Source: CAZGXI01 sp964529715 | Lineage (GTDB): Bacteria; Chloroflexota; Anaerolineae; Aggregatilineales; Ch27 | NCBI GenBank assembly: GCA_964529715.1 | Contig: CAZGXI010000020.1 | Coordinates: forward strand, 26,035 to 90,034 | DNA length: 64,000 nucleotides | Reading direction: 5' to 3' | Part shown: positions 18,274 through 27,093 of the stretch, one piece after another | Position numbering within the stretch: the first letter of the stretch is position 1 | Layout: each line of letters starts with the position of its first letter | Notes under the pieces: generated by a model | What the model was told of the DNA's origin: nothing | Databases searched by the model: none | The model's input: the letters and a program-made list of their open reading frames with translations, nothing else | Translations under genes and position numbers: made by a program

Positions 18274-19107
18274 GTGGCTTTTCCACCAGCCTTTGAGTTC
18301 AGCCAGGGCAGTTTGCAAGACTATACCGACTGCCATCGTCGATTCCAACTGCGTTATTTGCTTGAACAGCCCTGGCCTGCCATTGAGGCTGAACCGGCAT
18401 TGGAACATGAGAAATACAATGTTCAAGGTCAGCGGTTTCATCGGCTCCTGGAGCGGAATTATCTGGGGGTGCCCCGCGATCTGTTGAGGGTCGAAGCAAG
18501 TGAGGAGCCGCTGCATCGGTGGTGGCAGGCATTCCTGGATGAGCCGCCTTTGAACCTCCCCACAGTAAGGCTGCTACCGGAAACCCGGTTGGTAGCGAGG
18601 GTCCGCGGACGGCGGCTGGTGGCAGTTTTCGATCTGTTGGCTATCGATCCGGGCCGACGGATGGTGATTGTAGATTGGAAAACAGGGCGCTCCCGTCCAT
18701 CTCGTGAGGCCATCGAGAGCCACTTGCAGACACATGTTTACCCGTTTGTAGCGGTCGAAGCCGGGGCGTATCTGTTCGGTGGGCCGGTCGATCCGGCGCG
18801 TGTAACGATGATTTACTGGTTCGCCAATTATCCTGATCACCCCCATGTCTTTCACTACGATGCTGGGCAACATCACACCAATAGTGTGTACCTGGCTTCG
18901 CTCGTTGAGCAGATTGAACAAAGCAGCAAGGTCAAGGACGCGGTGTGGGAGCTGACGGCTGATGTGGGACGCTGCCGTTTTTGCATCTATCGGTCGCTGT
19001 GTGGCCGAGGTGTTGGGGCGGGAAAAGGCGATCCTGACGATTTCGCTGTAGGTGATTTGGATGTTGGTGTGTTCGATCTGAGTGAGGTAGACGAGATCGC
19101 CTATTGA
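18274..19107 (+). CDS. PD-(D/E)XK nuclease with 4Fe-4S cysteines (Cas4/AddB-nuclease type)
   Basis: A 277-aa RecB-family nuclease. The GTG start follows GAGGAGAGAGG. Seen: the QxxxY-like N-terminal segment, an early Cys20 (DYTDCHRRF), GQRFHRLLE, the catalytic motif VDWKTG (Asp134, Lys136), and a C-terminal C-x2-C-x5-C cluster (Cys234, Cys237, Cys243). The four cysteines match the iron-sulfur arrangement of AddB and Cas4. It follows the UvrD-type helicase by 21 bases and probably forms the nuclease part of the same complex. No CRISPR genes are present, so a Cas4 role in spacer acquisition is not supported here. Confidence 0.85.
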   Translation: MAFPPAFEFSQGSLQDYTDCHRRFQLRYLLEQPWPAIEAEPALEHEKYNVQGQRFHRLLERNYLGVPRDLLRVEASEEPLHRWWQAFLDEPPLNLPTVRLLPETRLVARVRGRRLVAVFDLLAIDPGRRMVIVDWKTGRSRPSREAIESHLQTHVYPFVAVEAGAYLFGGPVDPARVTMIYWFANYPDHPHVFHYDAGQHHTNSVYLASLVEQIEQSSKVKDAVWELTADVGRCRFCIYRSLCGRGVGAGKGDPDDFAVGDLDVGVFDLSEVDEIAY

Positions 19108-19136
19108 GGTGGGTTCGCTGAGGTTGTGTTTGCTTT

Positions 19137-21455
19137 ATGACTACACGAAAAACAGGCTGGCTTATTGCCCCACCGCTGCCTGAGGCTGCCAGTCTCCATG
19201 CCACTATTGGCGGGCACCCATTAACAGCATATGCACTGGCACAACGCGGAATCGTCACGCCTGACGCAGCAGCAGCTTTTCTCGATCCTACTCTTTATTC
19301 CCCTGCCCCTCCCTCGGACCTGCCTGACCTTATTGCAGCAACTACGTTGTTAGATGGCGCCATCGCTACACGAAAGAAAATCCTAATTTGGGGTGATTTT
19401 GATGTTGATGGCCAGACGGCGACGGCTCTTTTGCTGGATGGGCTGCGTAAACTTGGCGCAGAGGTGGATTATTTTGTCCCGCTTCGCCTGCGTGACTCGC
19501 ACGGCATCCCTGTCGCCCGCCTGGAGGAGGTGATCGCACAGAAACAGCCCGCCGTCTTGCTGACCTGCGACACCGGCGTCAGCGCCCACGCAGCCGTCGA
19601 ATATGCCAATCGGCATGGGCTGACCGTGATCATCACCGATCACCATGCTCTTCCCCCTGCACTGCCTCCGGCGGCAGCAATCGTCAATCCCCAGCGGTTG
19701 CCGCCAGATCACCGCCTGCGATCTTTGCCAGGCGTCGGTGTGGCGTTCAAGCTGATTCAGGCGCTTTACGAAAACGCCGGACGTGACAGCGAGTTGGATA
19801 GCTTTTTAGACCTGGTTGCCTTAGGCATCGTGGCAGATGTAGCCGTGCAAACACACGATACGCGCTACCTGCTACAAAAAGGGCTGCGGCGGCTGCGCAG
19901 CACGCAGCGGTTAGGCATCCGCGCGCTTATTGAAGCAGCTGGTCTGGAAATCGCGCATATATCCACCGAAGATGTCGGTTTCCAGCTTGGGCCGCGCCTG
20001 AATGCCGCCGGTCGGCTGGACGACGCCGCACAGGCGATTGATTTGCTGACGACTACCGACCCGACCCAGGCGCGCGTTCTGGCCGCCAGACTGGATGGCC
20101 TGAACAAAACCCGACAGGTGTTGCAGCGACAAATCCTAGCCTCGGCCCAGGAAATGATCGGAGCGCAGCCGGAACTGCTGGAACATGGCGTCCTCGTCCT
20201 GAGCCATCCCGAATGGCATGCCGGGCTGCTGGGTATCGTCGCCGGACAGTTGGCCGAGTATTACGACCGTCCCTGTATCCTGTTGGTGACACCGGCAGGC
20301 GAATCTCTGGCACGCGGATCGGCCCGTTCCGTGCCGGGTTTCGACATCGGCCAGGCCCTCGCGGAGCAAGCGGATCTACTGGAATCTTATGGCGGGCATC
20401 CGGGGGCAGCCGGGTTGTCGCTGCACATCGAAAACATTCCCCGTCTACGCCGCCGACTCTCTCAAGCCATTCGATTGCAAATGCCGCAAGCCTCCACGCC
20501 ACCGCTGGAAGTCGTCGCCGAAATCGACCTGGCCGAGGCAACGCCCGAACTGGCAGCCGACCTCGAACGCCTGGCGCCATTCGGAGAAGGCAATCCACCG
20601 GTCGTGTTAGCTGCCACCGACCTAGCTCTGATGCGCCACCGGGTAATCGGTCTGGAACGCCGCCACCGACGGCTGACCGTCCGCTCTGAGCCGGGTGTTG
20701 AACGGACGGTGTTATGGTGGAACGGCGCAGAACATCCCCTGCCCGACGGGACGTTTGACCTAGCCTTTACCCTCCAACAACGCATGTTTCAGGGTGAGCA
20801 GGAGTTAGTCCTGATCCTCGAAGGTCTACGTCTGCGTGAACCCGTCCAGGTTAATGCCGCGCCGCAGCAGACCATCACGGATTGGCGCACACGTACGACA
20901 GAAAATGATGCCGTCGAAGCATTTCGCCAGCAAGAACCAGGAGGCCTGATCTGGGCCGAGGGTGAAGTTGCCAGGATGGTTTCAGCCTGCAACCGTCTCC
21001 AACTGACTCGGACCGAGGCACTGCTGATCTACACCACACCGCCGTCCCCTGAGGTGCTTCACCAGGCGCTGGCAAAGGCAAAACCGCAGCGACTTTATCT
21101 ACTGGGCGTTCCACCCAATGACCCATCGGCGCAGGCATTCTTGCGACGGCTGCTGGGATTGGCGAAATATGCCATTAATCACAAGGCTGGACGTGTAGAA
21201 TTCGACCATCTGGCCGCTGCCACCGCGCAAACGGAAATTGCTGTCCGGTGGGGGCTGCGACTGCTGGCAGCCAAAGGAGTGATTCTGCTAGACGAGCAAG
21301 AAACAGAAATCCGGATCAGCCCGGCTCAAACCGATCCGGCAAGCAACCTGACCGACACCCAGGAAGCGGCAGATGCGCTGCGCGCGGCCCTTGCCGAAAC
21401 GGCTGCTTACCGGGCCTTCTTCAGCCGCGCCGCACCAGATAACCTGCTTACCTGA
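19137..21455 (+). CDS. recJ: Single-stranded-DNA-specific exonuclease RecJ
   Basis: 5'-3' single-strand exonuclease acting in recombination and mismatch or base-excision repair. Seen: DHH-family motifs WGDFDVDGQTATALLLDGL (about residue 84), LLTCDTGVSAH, the TDHH signature, then a DHHA1 domain with LNAAGRLDDA (typical RecJ) and GGHPGAAGLS, followed by an OB-fold region. The 772 aa are longer than E. coli RecJ (577), with a C-terminal extension of about 200 aa seen in Gram-positive and Chloroflexota-type enzymes. Its position after the helicase-nuclease genes supports a recombination-repair operon. Confidence 0.92.
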   Translation: MTTRKTGWLIAPPLPEAASLHATIGGHPLTAYALAQRGIVTPDAAAAFLDPTLYSPAPPSDLPDLIAATTLLDGAIATRKKILIWGDFDVDGQTATALLLDGLRKLGAEVDYFVPLRLRDSHGIPVARLEEVIAQKQPAVLLTCDTGVSAHAAVEYANRHGLTVIITDHHALPPALPPAAAIVNPQRLPPDHRLRSLPGVGVAFKLIQALYENAGRDSELDSFLDLVALGIVADVAVQTHDTRYLLQKGLRRLRSTQRLGIRALIEAAGLEIAHISTEDVGFQLGPRLNAAGRLDDAAQAIDLLTTTDPTQARVLAARLDGLNKTRQVLQRQILASAQEMIGAQPELLEHGVLVLSHPEWHAGLLGIVAGQLAEYYDRPCILLVTPAGESLARGSARSVPGFDIGQALAEQADLLESYGGHPGAAGLSLHIENIPRLRRRLSQAIRLQMPQASTPPLEVVAEIDLAEATPELAADLERLAPFGEGNPPVVLAATDLALMRHRVIGLERRHRRLTVRSEPGVERTVLWWNGAEHPLPDGTFDLAFTLQQRMFQGEQELVLILEGLRLREPVQVNAAPQQTITDWRTRTTENDAVEAFRQQEPGGLIWAEGEVARMVSACNRLQLTRTEALLIYTTPPSPEVLHQALAKAKPQRLYLLGVPPNDPSAQAFLRRLLGLAKYAINHKAGRVEFDHLAAATAQTEIAVRWGLRLLAAKGVILLDEQETEIRISPAQTDPASNLTDTQEAADALRAALAETAAYRAFFSRAAPDNLLT

Positions 21456-21460
21456 ATGCC

Positions 21461-22072
21461 ATGCGTGGATATCCGATCCCAGCGAAAACGATCCGCATCG
21501 AAAACCGTGTCGTTAACTCGCGCTTCATCGCCACCATCGGCCCGGCGCAGACGGTAGAAGCCGCAAAAGCGTTCATCGCAGCCGTTCGACAGGAGATGTC
21601 TGACGCCACACACCACGTCTATGCCTACCGGGTCGGCTATGGGAGCAGCGTTACCGAGGGCATGACGGACGATGGCGAACCGAGTGGAACCGCCGGGCCA
21701 CCGGTACTGGCCGTCTTGCGTGGGGCAGACCTGGGCGATGTGGTGATCGTGGTGACGCGCTACTTCGGCGGAACCAAGCTCGGCACCGGTGGACTGGTGC
21801 GCGCTTATGGAGATGCTGCCCGCGCCGCACTGGCAGCCCTGCCCCTAGATCGCCGGATAGACAAATCAACCGTCGGTATCGAGATCGACTATCCCCTTTA
21901 CGAACGCCTGGAACGCCTGCTGCCCGAATACGAAGCGGTGATCGATGACCGCGAATTCGCGGCGGGCGTAACACTATACGTCACCCTGCCGACCGACCGA
22001 TTGGACGCACTGACGCAGGCCATCCTGGACCTGACCGCCGGGCGAGTCAGGCCTACTCTGCTCGACACCTGA
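21461..22072 (+). CDS. yigZ: YigZ/IMPACT family protein
   Basis: A 203-aa UPF0029/IMPACT protein. Seen: NSRFIATIGPA, HHVYAYRVG, DDGEPSGTAGPPVL and the diagnostic VVTRYFGGTKLGTGGLVRAY, then a C-terminal ferredoxin-like domain. Eukaryotic IMPACT regulates translation via GCN2; the bacterial role is poorly known. It begins 5 bases after recJ stops, so it is in the same transcript. Confidence 0.92.
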   Translation: MRGYPIPAKTIRIENRVVNSRFIATIGPAQTVEAAKAFIAAVRQEMSDATHHVYAYRVGYGSSVTEGMTDDGEPSGTAGPPVLAVLRGADLGDVVIVVTRYFGGTKLGTGGLVRAYGDAARAALAALPLDRRIDKSTVGIEIDYPLYERLERLLPEYEAVIDDREFAAGVTLYVTLPTDRLDALTQAILDLTAGRVRPTLLDT

Positions 22073-22080
22073 CGCCCAAA

Positions 22081-23514
22081 TCACCGCTCCACCGAACTTG
22101 CTGCCGCCGCTTCGATAGGATCAGAGGACGGTTCAGGCAAGGCAACGTTGTGAGCACAGGAGCGGTATGAACCGCCGATCACCACGCGGTAATCGACCGT
22201 GCGGTTGGGGTCCGGTTCAAGGATCACATTCTCGCGTGTCAGTCGGAGCACCGCCAGCAGCACATCAATGGCGTTGCCTTTCGTCCGACCTGTGTAATCA
22301 TACACGACGGAAACCGGCTGGAACGTGCCGCCATCTTCGCCTCCTGCCACAGCAGCGAATCCCTCCCAGGCCAGCCGATCCGCTGCGACGCGATCCAGGC
22401 CCGGCACATTGCTGGCATTCAACACTTCGACCGTCGGGCCGCCCTGCACCAGACGGTTGGCCGTCGGCGGCTGCATGAAGTTGTACATCATCCACTGGAC
22501 GCGCTCTGGCACAGGTAGCTGGACGCTGGCCCCCTGCGGTGTGCGCCAGGAACGGACATCCTCGCCGGCCCGGAAGGTGTAATGGGCGATTCGGCTGGAG
22601 TCGATGGTCAACGCCAGTGGAATCAGGCCCACTAAATCCTGCAACTGCATGTCCGTCGTCACGACTTCTGTCACCTGCCCCCACAGATCGGGAAGCTGGT
22701 TCAACAGCCCCAAACCCACCAGCCGTCGCCAGATCGCCTGCATTAACTGTTGCTGGCGCAGCCCGCGATCAAAATCGGTCGTCGTCCGACGGCTGCGCGC
22801 GTACCACAGCGCCAGATCGCCATCCATCTGGTGGACGCCCACCGGCAGGGTAAACAACTCCCAGTTCTCCTCGACTGTCGGGTCGAGGTTTGGGGAGATC
22901 AGCCGCCAATCCTCCAACGTGCAATCAACCGTAAGCTCGACGCCACCCAGCGCATCCACGATCTGCCGAAAGCCACCAAAGTCCACGTGTGCATAAAAGT
23001 GGATGGGAATACCCAGGTTATAAAGGATCGTGTCCTTGAGCAGTTGATAACCGCTGCCTTCGTACCCGCCTTGCTCACCATGCGCAAAGACCGTGTTGAT
23101 ACGCTGCATCGTCCAGCCGGGAACATAAACAAACAGATCACGCGGAAGTGAAAGCAGGCTAACCGTTCCGGCGGTGCGGTTGAGCGAGACGATCATCAGA
23201 GCGTCCGTGCGCCCGGCAGCCAGATGATCCGCATCGCTGCCCAACAGCAGGACGTTAAGCACATCATGCCCTTCAGGAGGCGGCACAGGCACGGCGTAAG
23301 GTGGCACAGCAGTCACCGTTGGCTCGACCGGCGGTGCAAACGTCCCGATAGGCAGGGTCGGAGTCGGTGAGGCGGACTCCTGGAACAGAGCAGAGGGTCC
23401 CTCGCTCACTTCCGGCGCGGCCAGAACGGCCCCGGCCATTGCCAGCAGCAGTAACACTGCCAGGCCAGCAAAGCCCAGAATGCGCCGGGAAAAGGAAGTA
23501 GAACAGGACGACAT
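22081..23514 (-). CDS. LytR-CpsA-Psr (LCP) family cell-wall ligase
   Basis: A 477-aa membrane-anchored enzyme that transfers undecaprenyl-linked glycopolymers to the cell wall. Seen: an N-terminal membrane helix (about residues 9-33), a Pro/Thr linker, an LCP domain with the conserved GRTDALMIVSLN and SLPRDLFVYVPG segments and the arginine-rich WYARSRRTTTDFDRGLRQQQ, and a C-terminal LytR_C domain (VEVLNASNVPGLDRVA). GAGGGAG lies about 12 bases before the start. It is convergent with yigZ. Nearby glycosyltransferases suggest a surface-polymer pathway. Confidence 0.92.
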   Translation of the reverse strand: MSSCSTSFSRRILGFAGLAVLLLLAMAGAVLAAPEVSEGPSALFQESASPTPTLPIGTFAPPVEPTVTAVPPYAVPVPPPEGHDVLNVLLLGSDADHLAAGRTDALMIVSLNRTAGTVSLLSLPRDLFVYVPGWTMQRINTVFAHGEQGGYEGSGYQLLKDTILYNLGIPIHFYAHVDFGGFRQIVDALGGVELTVDCTLEDWRLISPNLDPTVEENWELFTLPVGVHQMDGDLALWYARSRRTTTDFDRGLRQQQLMQAIWRRLVGLGLLNQLPDLWGQVTEVVTTDMQLQDLVGLIPLALTIDSSRIAHYTFRAGEDVRSWRTPQGASVQLPVPERVQWMMYNFMQPPTANRLVQGGPTVEVLNASNVPGLDRVAADRLAWEGFAAVAGGEDGGTFQPVSVVYDYTGRTKGNAIDVLLAVLRLTRENVILEPDPNRTVDYRVVIGGSYRSCAHNVALPEPSSDPIEAAAASSVER

Positions 23515-23625
23515 TTTTGGAAAACTCCCTCACAGCAAAATGGCTCAACCTCAGTATAAGACCTCTTTTCCTAGCGCACGGATTCCGTCGAACAGCCGCC
23601 GTCCAAGCGTAGAGAAGCAATACAA

Positions 23626-23650
23626 AAGGCCGGGGGAGTTCCCCGGCCTT
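23626..23650 (-). terminator. Intrinsic terminator of the SH3b/CBM9-like gene
   Basis: Perfect 10-bp stem (AAGGCCGGGG with CCCCGGCCTT), 5-nt loop, followed on the minus strand by TTTTGT. It ends transcription of the gene at 23674-24699 before the LCP gene. Confidence 0.8.
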
Positions 23651-23673
23651 CGACCAACCCAACCTAAAAGACA

Positions 23674-24699
23674 TCAGGGTTCAACAACCGGCAACAGGTC
23701 GAGGTCCAGATCCGCCAGGATATACTGAGACGATACCCACCCCTGCTGCGCATCCGGCAGGCGCACGAAAAGCCAGTCACCCTCTGTATTGCGCCCCAGC
23801 GCAGCCAGAGCTTCGCCGGCCACCAACACCCGGACAATCCGGCCATTCACCGGTGCAGCGCGCAAATTAACCCGCTCCTCCGAAACCGTTGCATTGGCAA
23901 TCGGCTCGGTCTCCAACGTGACGACGGCAGGCATTACCTCCACAAGGTCGTCGGTGGTAGTCAGAATGCCATCCACAACTTCTTGAAGTTGTACCGACAC
24001 CACGTTCAGGCTGTCAGGCGAGTCGAGCAATTCGAGCGGCATTCGGAATTCAATAGCAATATCCCGATCCTCGATAACGTCGGCGGCACTCCGCGCTTCG
24101 CCCGCCCGCTCCGTAATGACAAACAGCGTCCCGGCGCCCCGGCGCGGCAACGCATACTGATAGGTCCGGTATTCGCCCGCCGTATTCGTCACCAGATCAA
24201 TCAACACCAGACCCACATTGTACGGATCGCCCGAAACTTCAATAAGCATGTAGAAGTAAGCATCGTTCATGTATGAGCGAACCGCCGTCAGGTCCACCGT
24301 CCCCGTGCTGTCCCCCGCCACATCGACAAACGGACCGGTAAAACGTGCCCAATCGTCGGCACGGCCATCCACTGCCGTAAAGATCGGTCCCCTTTCCGGC
24401 GGCAGGTAAGGGCCATTGAAATGCACATCGAAGACGCTGACCCACCCCACAACGCCATCCAACGTTTCGACCTGCATCCACTCCCGGCTATCATCCCATC
24501 CTAGAACACGCAACAACGCTCCTTGCGTCAGGGTCGCAGTAACCTCAGCCTGCATACTGGGTTCAGCACGTAGCGACGCCTCCGGCGAAATGACCGTCGC
24601 CGTTTCTTCTCCCTGCCCCCAGACCGGAACCAACGAAAACAGCAGCAGACCCAACAGCAGAATCCACCCACCCGCGCGATATGCCAGGTGTCTGTTCAT
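23674..24699 (-). CDS. Secreted protein with two SH3b domains flanking a CBM9-like domain
   Basis: A 341-aa exported protein with a clear signal peptide (about residues 1-29, cut near VWGQG). Domain order: SH3b (about 35-90, ASLRAEPSMQAEV to GWVSVFDV), a beta-sandwich that begins DGRADDWARF and resembles CBM9/DOMON domains (about 105-260), and a second SH3b (about 270-330, VNLRAAPVNGRIV to GWVSSQYI). It likely binds wall glycan or surface ligands. No catalytic residues were found. It has its own promoter and terminator. Confidence 0.75.
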   Translation of the reverse strand: MNRHLAYRAGGWILLLGLLLFSLVPVWGQGEETATVISPEASLRAEPSMQAEVTATLTQGALLRVLGWDDSREWMQVETLDGVVGWVSVFDVHFNGPYLPPERGPIFTAVDGRADDWARFTGPFVDVAGDSTGTVDLTAVRSYMNDAYFYMLIEVSGDPYNVGLVLIDLVTNTAGEYRTYQYALPRRGAGTLFVITERAGEARSAADVIEDRDIAIEFRMPLELLDSPDSLNVVSVQLQEVVDGILTTTDDLVEVMPAVVTLETEPIANATVSEERVNLRAAPVNGRIVRVLVAGEALAALGRNTEGDWLFVRLPDAQQGWVSSQYILADLDLDLLPVVEP

Positions 24700-24739
24700 G
24701 GCTCAGCTCCTCGGCTCGGAAAGCGAATGACCTACCCCC

Positions 24740-24769
24740 ATTCTAAATCGACTGCGCCTTTGTGTCCAA
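24740..24769 (-). promoter_or_regulatory. Candidate promoter for the SH3b/CBM9-like gene
   Basis: On the minus strand TTGGAC, 18-bp spacer, TAGAAT, about 35 bases before the predicted ribosome site. It lies in the divergent gap with the glycosyltransferase operon. Confidence 0.5.
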
Positions 24770-24804
24770 AGAATAACCGACTGCCTATACCGACAGCAGG
24801 CCGG

Positions 24805-24833
24805 TTGACGTAAAATAGCAAGCAAGTTCAAAT
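24805..24833 (+). promoter_or_regulatory. Candidate promoter for the glycosyltransferase operon
   Basis: TTGACG, 17-bp spacer, TCAAAT, with the ATG only 15 bases after the -10. If correct, the mRNA has a very short leader, consistent with the lack of a clear ribosome site there. Confidence 0.35.
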
Positions 24834-24847
24834 GACAGCATCGGACA

Positions 24848-26143
24848 ATGACGCTAATTTCATCTCATCCCCTTCGCATCCTCCAGCTCAACACTGCCGA
24901 TATACAGGGCGGCGCGGCTAAAGTCGCCCGCACCCTGCATAGCCTGTATCTGGATAGCGGGCATGACGCTTATATGGCCGTCGGTGTGGCCCAGCAGCCG
25001 AATGAACGGATCCGCACGCTGGACAACCGCCGCAAAAACAACCCCACGTGGCTGGCACGCGGCGTGCTCCAGCGCACTCTTGGCTGGCAAGACATCAGCT
25101 ACCCTGGCAGTCACCGCCTGCCCACGCTTTTTCCTGAAGGCTGGGACATCCTCCACGCACACAACCTGCACTGCTTCTATTTCGACCTGAGCGCACTCCC
25201 GGCCCTGGCGCGCCGCGCACCGGTAGTGCTGACCATGCACGACATGTGGGCCATCACCGGGCACTGCGCCTACGCGCTGGAATGTACACGCTGGCGCACG
25301 GGCTGCGGCCATTGCCCCGACCTGGAACGCTACCAGCCAATCCGCACCGACGGCACGCGCTTTAACTGGCAGCGCAAAAAGCGCCTGTTTGCCGCGAGTG
25401 ATCTCTGGATCACCGCGCCTGCACAGTGGCTTTTGGACCTGCTGGACGACAGTCTGCTGGCCGGGCGACCCCAAAAGCTGATCCCGAACGGCATCAATAC
25501 CCAGCTATTCCACCCGGCGTCGCGCCAAGAAGCGCGCCGCCAGCTTGGACTGCCCCAGGAGGGATCGATCCTGCTCTTCGTGGCCGATCCCACCAGTGTC
25601 TACAAGGACTTCGGCACGCTACGACAGGCCGTAGATCAGCTTTTCCAGACCCTTCCTGCCCGACAGAGGCCGACCCTGCTGGTGTTGGGCGCTGACCGGG
25701 AAAATCGGGCGGTTGATTGGGAAACGGTCGGGGAACATATCCGCGCCTTTCCCTTCACACCGGATGAGAACAGAGTCGCCCTCTACTACCAGGCTGCTGA
25801 CGTCCTGGCCCACGCGGCGCGCGCAGAAGTTCTGCCGCTTTCGATCCTCGAAGCGATGGCCTGTGGCTGCGCCGTCGTCGCCAGCGACGTGGGCGGTATC
25901 GGCGAGGAGGTTGTACACGGCGAAACCGGCCTGCTCGTCCCATCGGGGAACGTCGAGGCAATGGCAGCTGCCTTGCATGCGCTGCTGACCGATCCCGACC
26001 GCGCCGCCCAGATGGGCCTCGCCGGGCGGGCACGCGTCGAGGCCCACTTCGACCGACGCAACATGGCAGCGGCCTATCTGCGCTTTTACGATGAAGTTCT
26101 TGAAACAGCCCAATCCCGCAAAGAAAGGGCGCAACATGCCTGA
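24848..26143 (+). CDS. GT4-type glycosyltransferase (first of a four-gene run)
   Basis: A 431-aa GT-B retaining glycosyltransferase that transfers sugar from a nucleotide-sugar donor to a surface glycan. Seen: N-terminal QLNTADIQGGAAKVARTLH, and the C-terminal GT4 signature VLAHAARAEVLPLSILEAMACG followed by GGIGEEVVHGETGLLVPSG. The middle contains a Cys cluster (HCAYALECTRWRTGCGHCPD) also seen in some GT4 enzymes of this subgroup. The stop overlaps the next start. Confidence 0.88.
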   Translation: MTLISSHPLRILQLNTADIQGGAAKVARTLHSLYLDSGHDAYMAVGVAQQPNERIRTLDNRRKNNPTWLARGVLQRTLGWQDISYPGSHRLPTLFPEGWDILHAHNLHCFYFDLSALPALARRAPVVLTMHDMWAITGHCAYALECTRWRTGCGHCPDLERYQPIRTDGTRFNWQRKKRLFAASDLWITAPAQWLLDLLDDSLLAGRPQKLIPNGINTQLFHPASRQEARRQLGLPQEGSILLFVADPTSVYKDFGTLRQAVDQLFQTLPARQRPTLLVLGADRENRAVDWETVGEHIRAFPFTPDENRVALYYQAADVLAHAARAEVLPLSILEAMACGCAVVASDVGGIGEEVVHGETGLLVPSGNVEAMAAALHALLTDPDRAAQMGLAGRARVEAHFDRRNMAAAYLRFYDEVLETAQSRKERAQHA

Positions 26144-27083
26144 TCCGCTGCCTCTCGTCTCGGTCATCACGCCCTCGTTCAACCAGGGCACATTCATCCG
26201 CACCACCATTGAGAGCGTGCTGTCCCAGGATTATCCTAACCTGGAATACATCGTCATCGACGGCGGCTCAACCGATGACACCCTGGAGGTGCTGCGCAGC
26301 TACGACGACCGTTTCTTCTGGGTCTCCGAAGCGGATCGGGGACAATCTCATGCCATCAACAAGGGCTTCGCGCGCGCCAGAGGCGAAATTCTGGCCTGGC
26401 TGAATTCTGACGACGTTTATCTGCCCGGCGCGGTGAGCCAATCGGTAGCTTTCCTGCAAGCCCATCCCGAAATCGACCTCGTCTACGGCGACGCCCAGTT
26501 GATCGACGCGGAAGGCTGCATCATCAGGCCGCTCGTCGCCAGTAAGCCGTTTTCACTCACCAATATCCTCACCCGCTTCTCGACCCTTGCCCAGCCCTCA
26601 GCCTTTTTTCGGAGGCGCGCGTTGGAGCAGGCCGGCCCGTTGAACGAACGCCTGCACTACATGATGGACTTCGACTTCTGGCTGCGGATCGGTCTGTGCG
26701 GCCAGGGTTGCTATCTGCCAGGCGTGCGCGCCCAGATGCGCTTCCATCCAAGCTCCAAGAGCATGTCCCAGGAGACGCGGTTCTGGGCAGAACGGCGGAG
26801 TCTGCTGGATGAGATTTTCGCGCGGCCCGACCTGCCCGCCGAAGCGCACGCCGCCCGTCGAGAGGCTTACGCCCACTGTGAACTATACTGGGGCGATAAC
26901 CTGCTGCGCGAAGGTAGGCGCGCCGAAGCCCGCCCGCACCTGTGGTATGCCCTGCGCCAGCACCCACGCCTGCGACGGCGCATCCTGGCCCTGGCCCTGC
27001 TCGTCGATGCGCGCTGCAACACCCCATTCGCGGCGCTGGGCCGCCATCTGCGCAATTGGATCGCCGGACCGCCGCAGCCTTGA
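26136..27083 (+). CDS. GT2 family glycosyltransferase
   Basis: A 315-aa GT-A inverting glycosyltransferase. The start at 26136 (MPDPLPLVSVITPSFNQG) gives the standard GT2 N terminus and overlaps the previous gene by 8 bases. Seen: IDGGSTDDT, the LAWLNSDDVY metal-binding DxD-like motif, and a later MMDFDFWLRIG segment. Together with the flanking GT4 enzymes it probably builds a surface polysaccharide. The acceptor is unknown. Confidence 0.9.
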   Translation: MPDPLPLVSVITPSFNQGTFIRTTIESVLSQDYPNLEYIVIDGGSTDDTLEVLRSYDDRFFWVSEADRGQSHAINKGFARARGEILAWLNSDDVYLPGAVSQSVAFLQAHPEIDLVYGDAQLIDAEGCIIRPLVASKPFSLTNILTRFSTLAQPSAFFRRRALEQAGPLNERLHYMMDFDFWLRIGLCGQGCYLPGVRAQMRFHPSSKSMSQETRFWAERRSLLDEIFARPDLPAEAHAARREAYAHCELYWGDNLLREGRRAEARPHLWYALRQHPRLRRRILALALLVDARCNTPFAALGRHLRNWIAGPPQP

Positions 27084-27093
27084 GGAAGTTCTG

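Noticed and set aside
18274..19107. Cas4 nuclease of a CRISPR system
   Set aside because: The Fe-S nuclease lies in a helicase/RecJ repair operon with no cas1, cas2 or array in the window.
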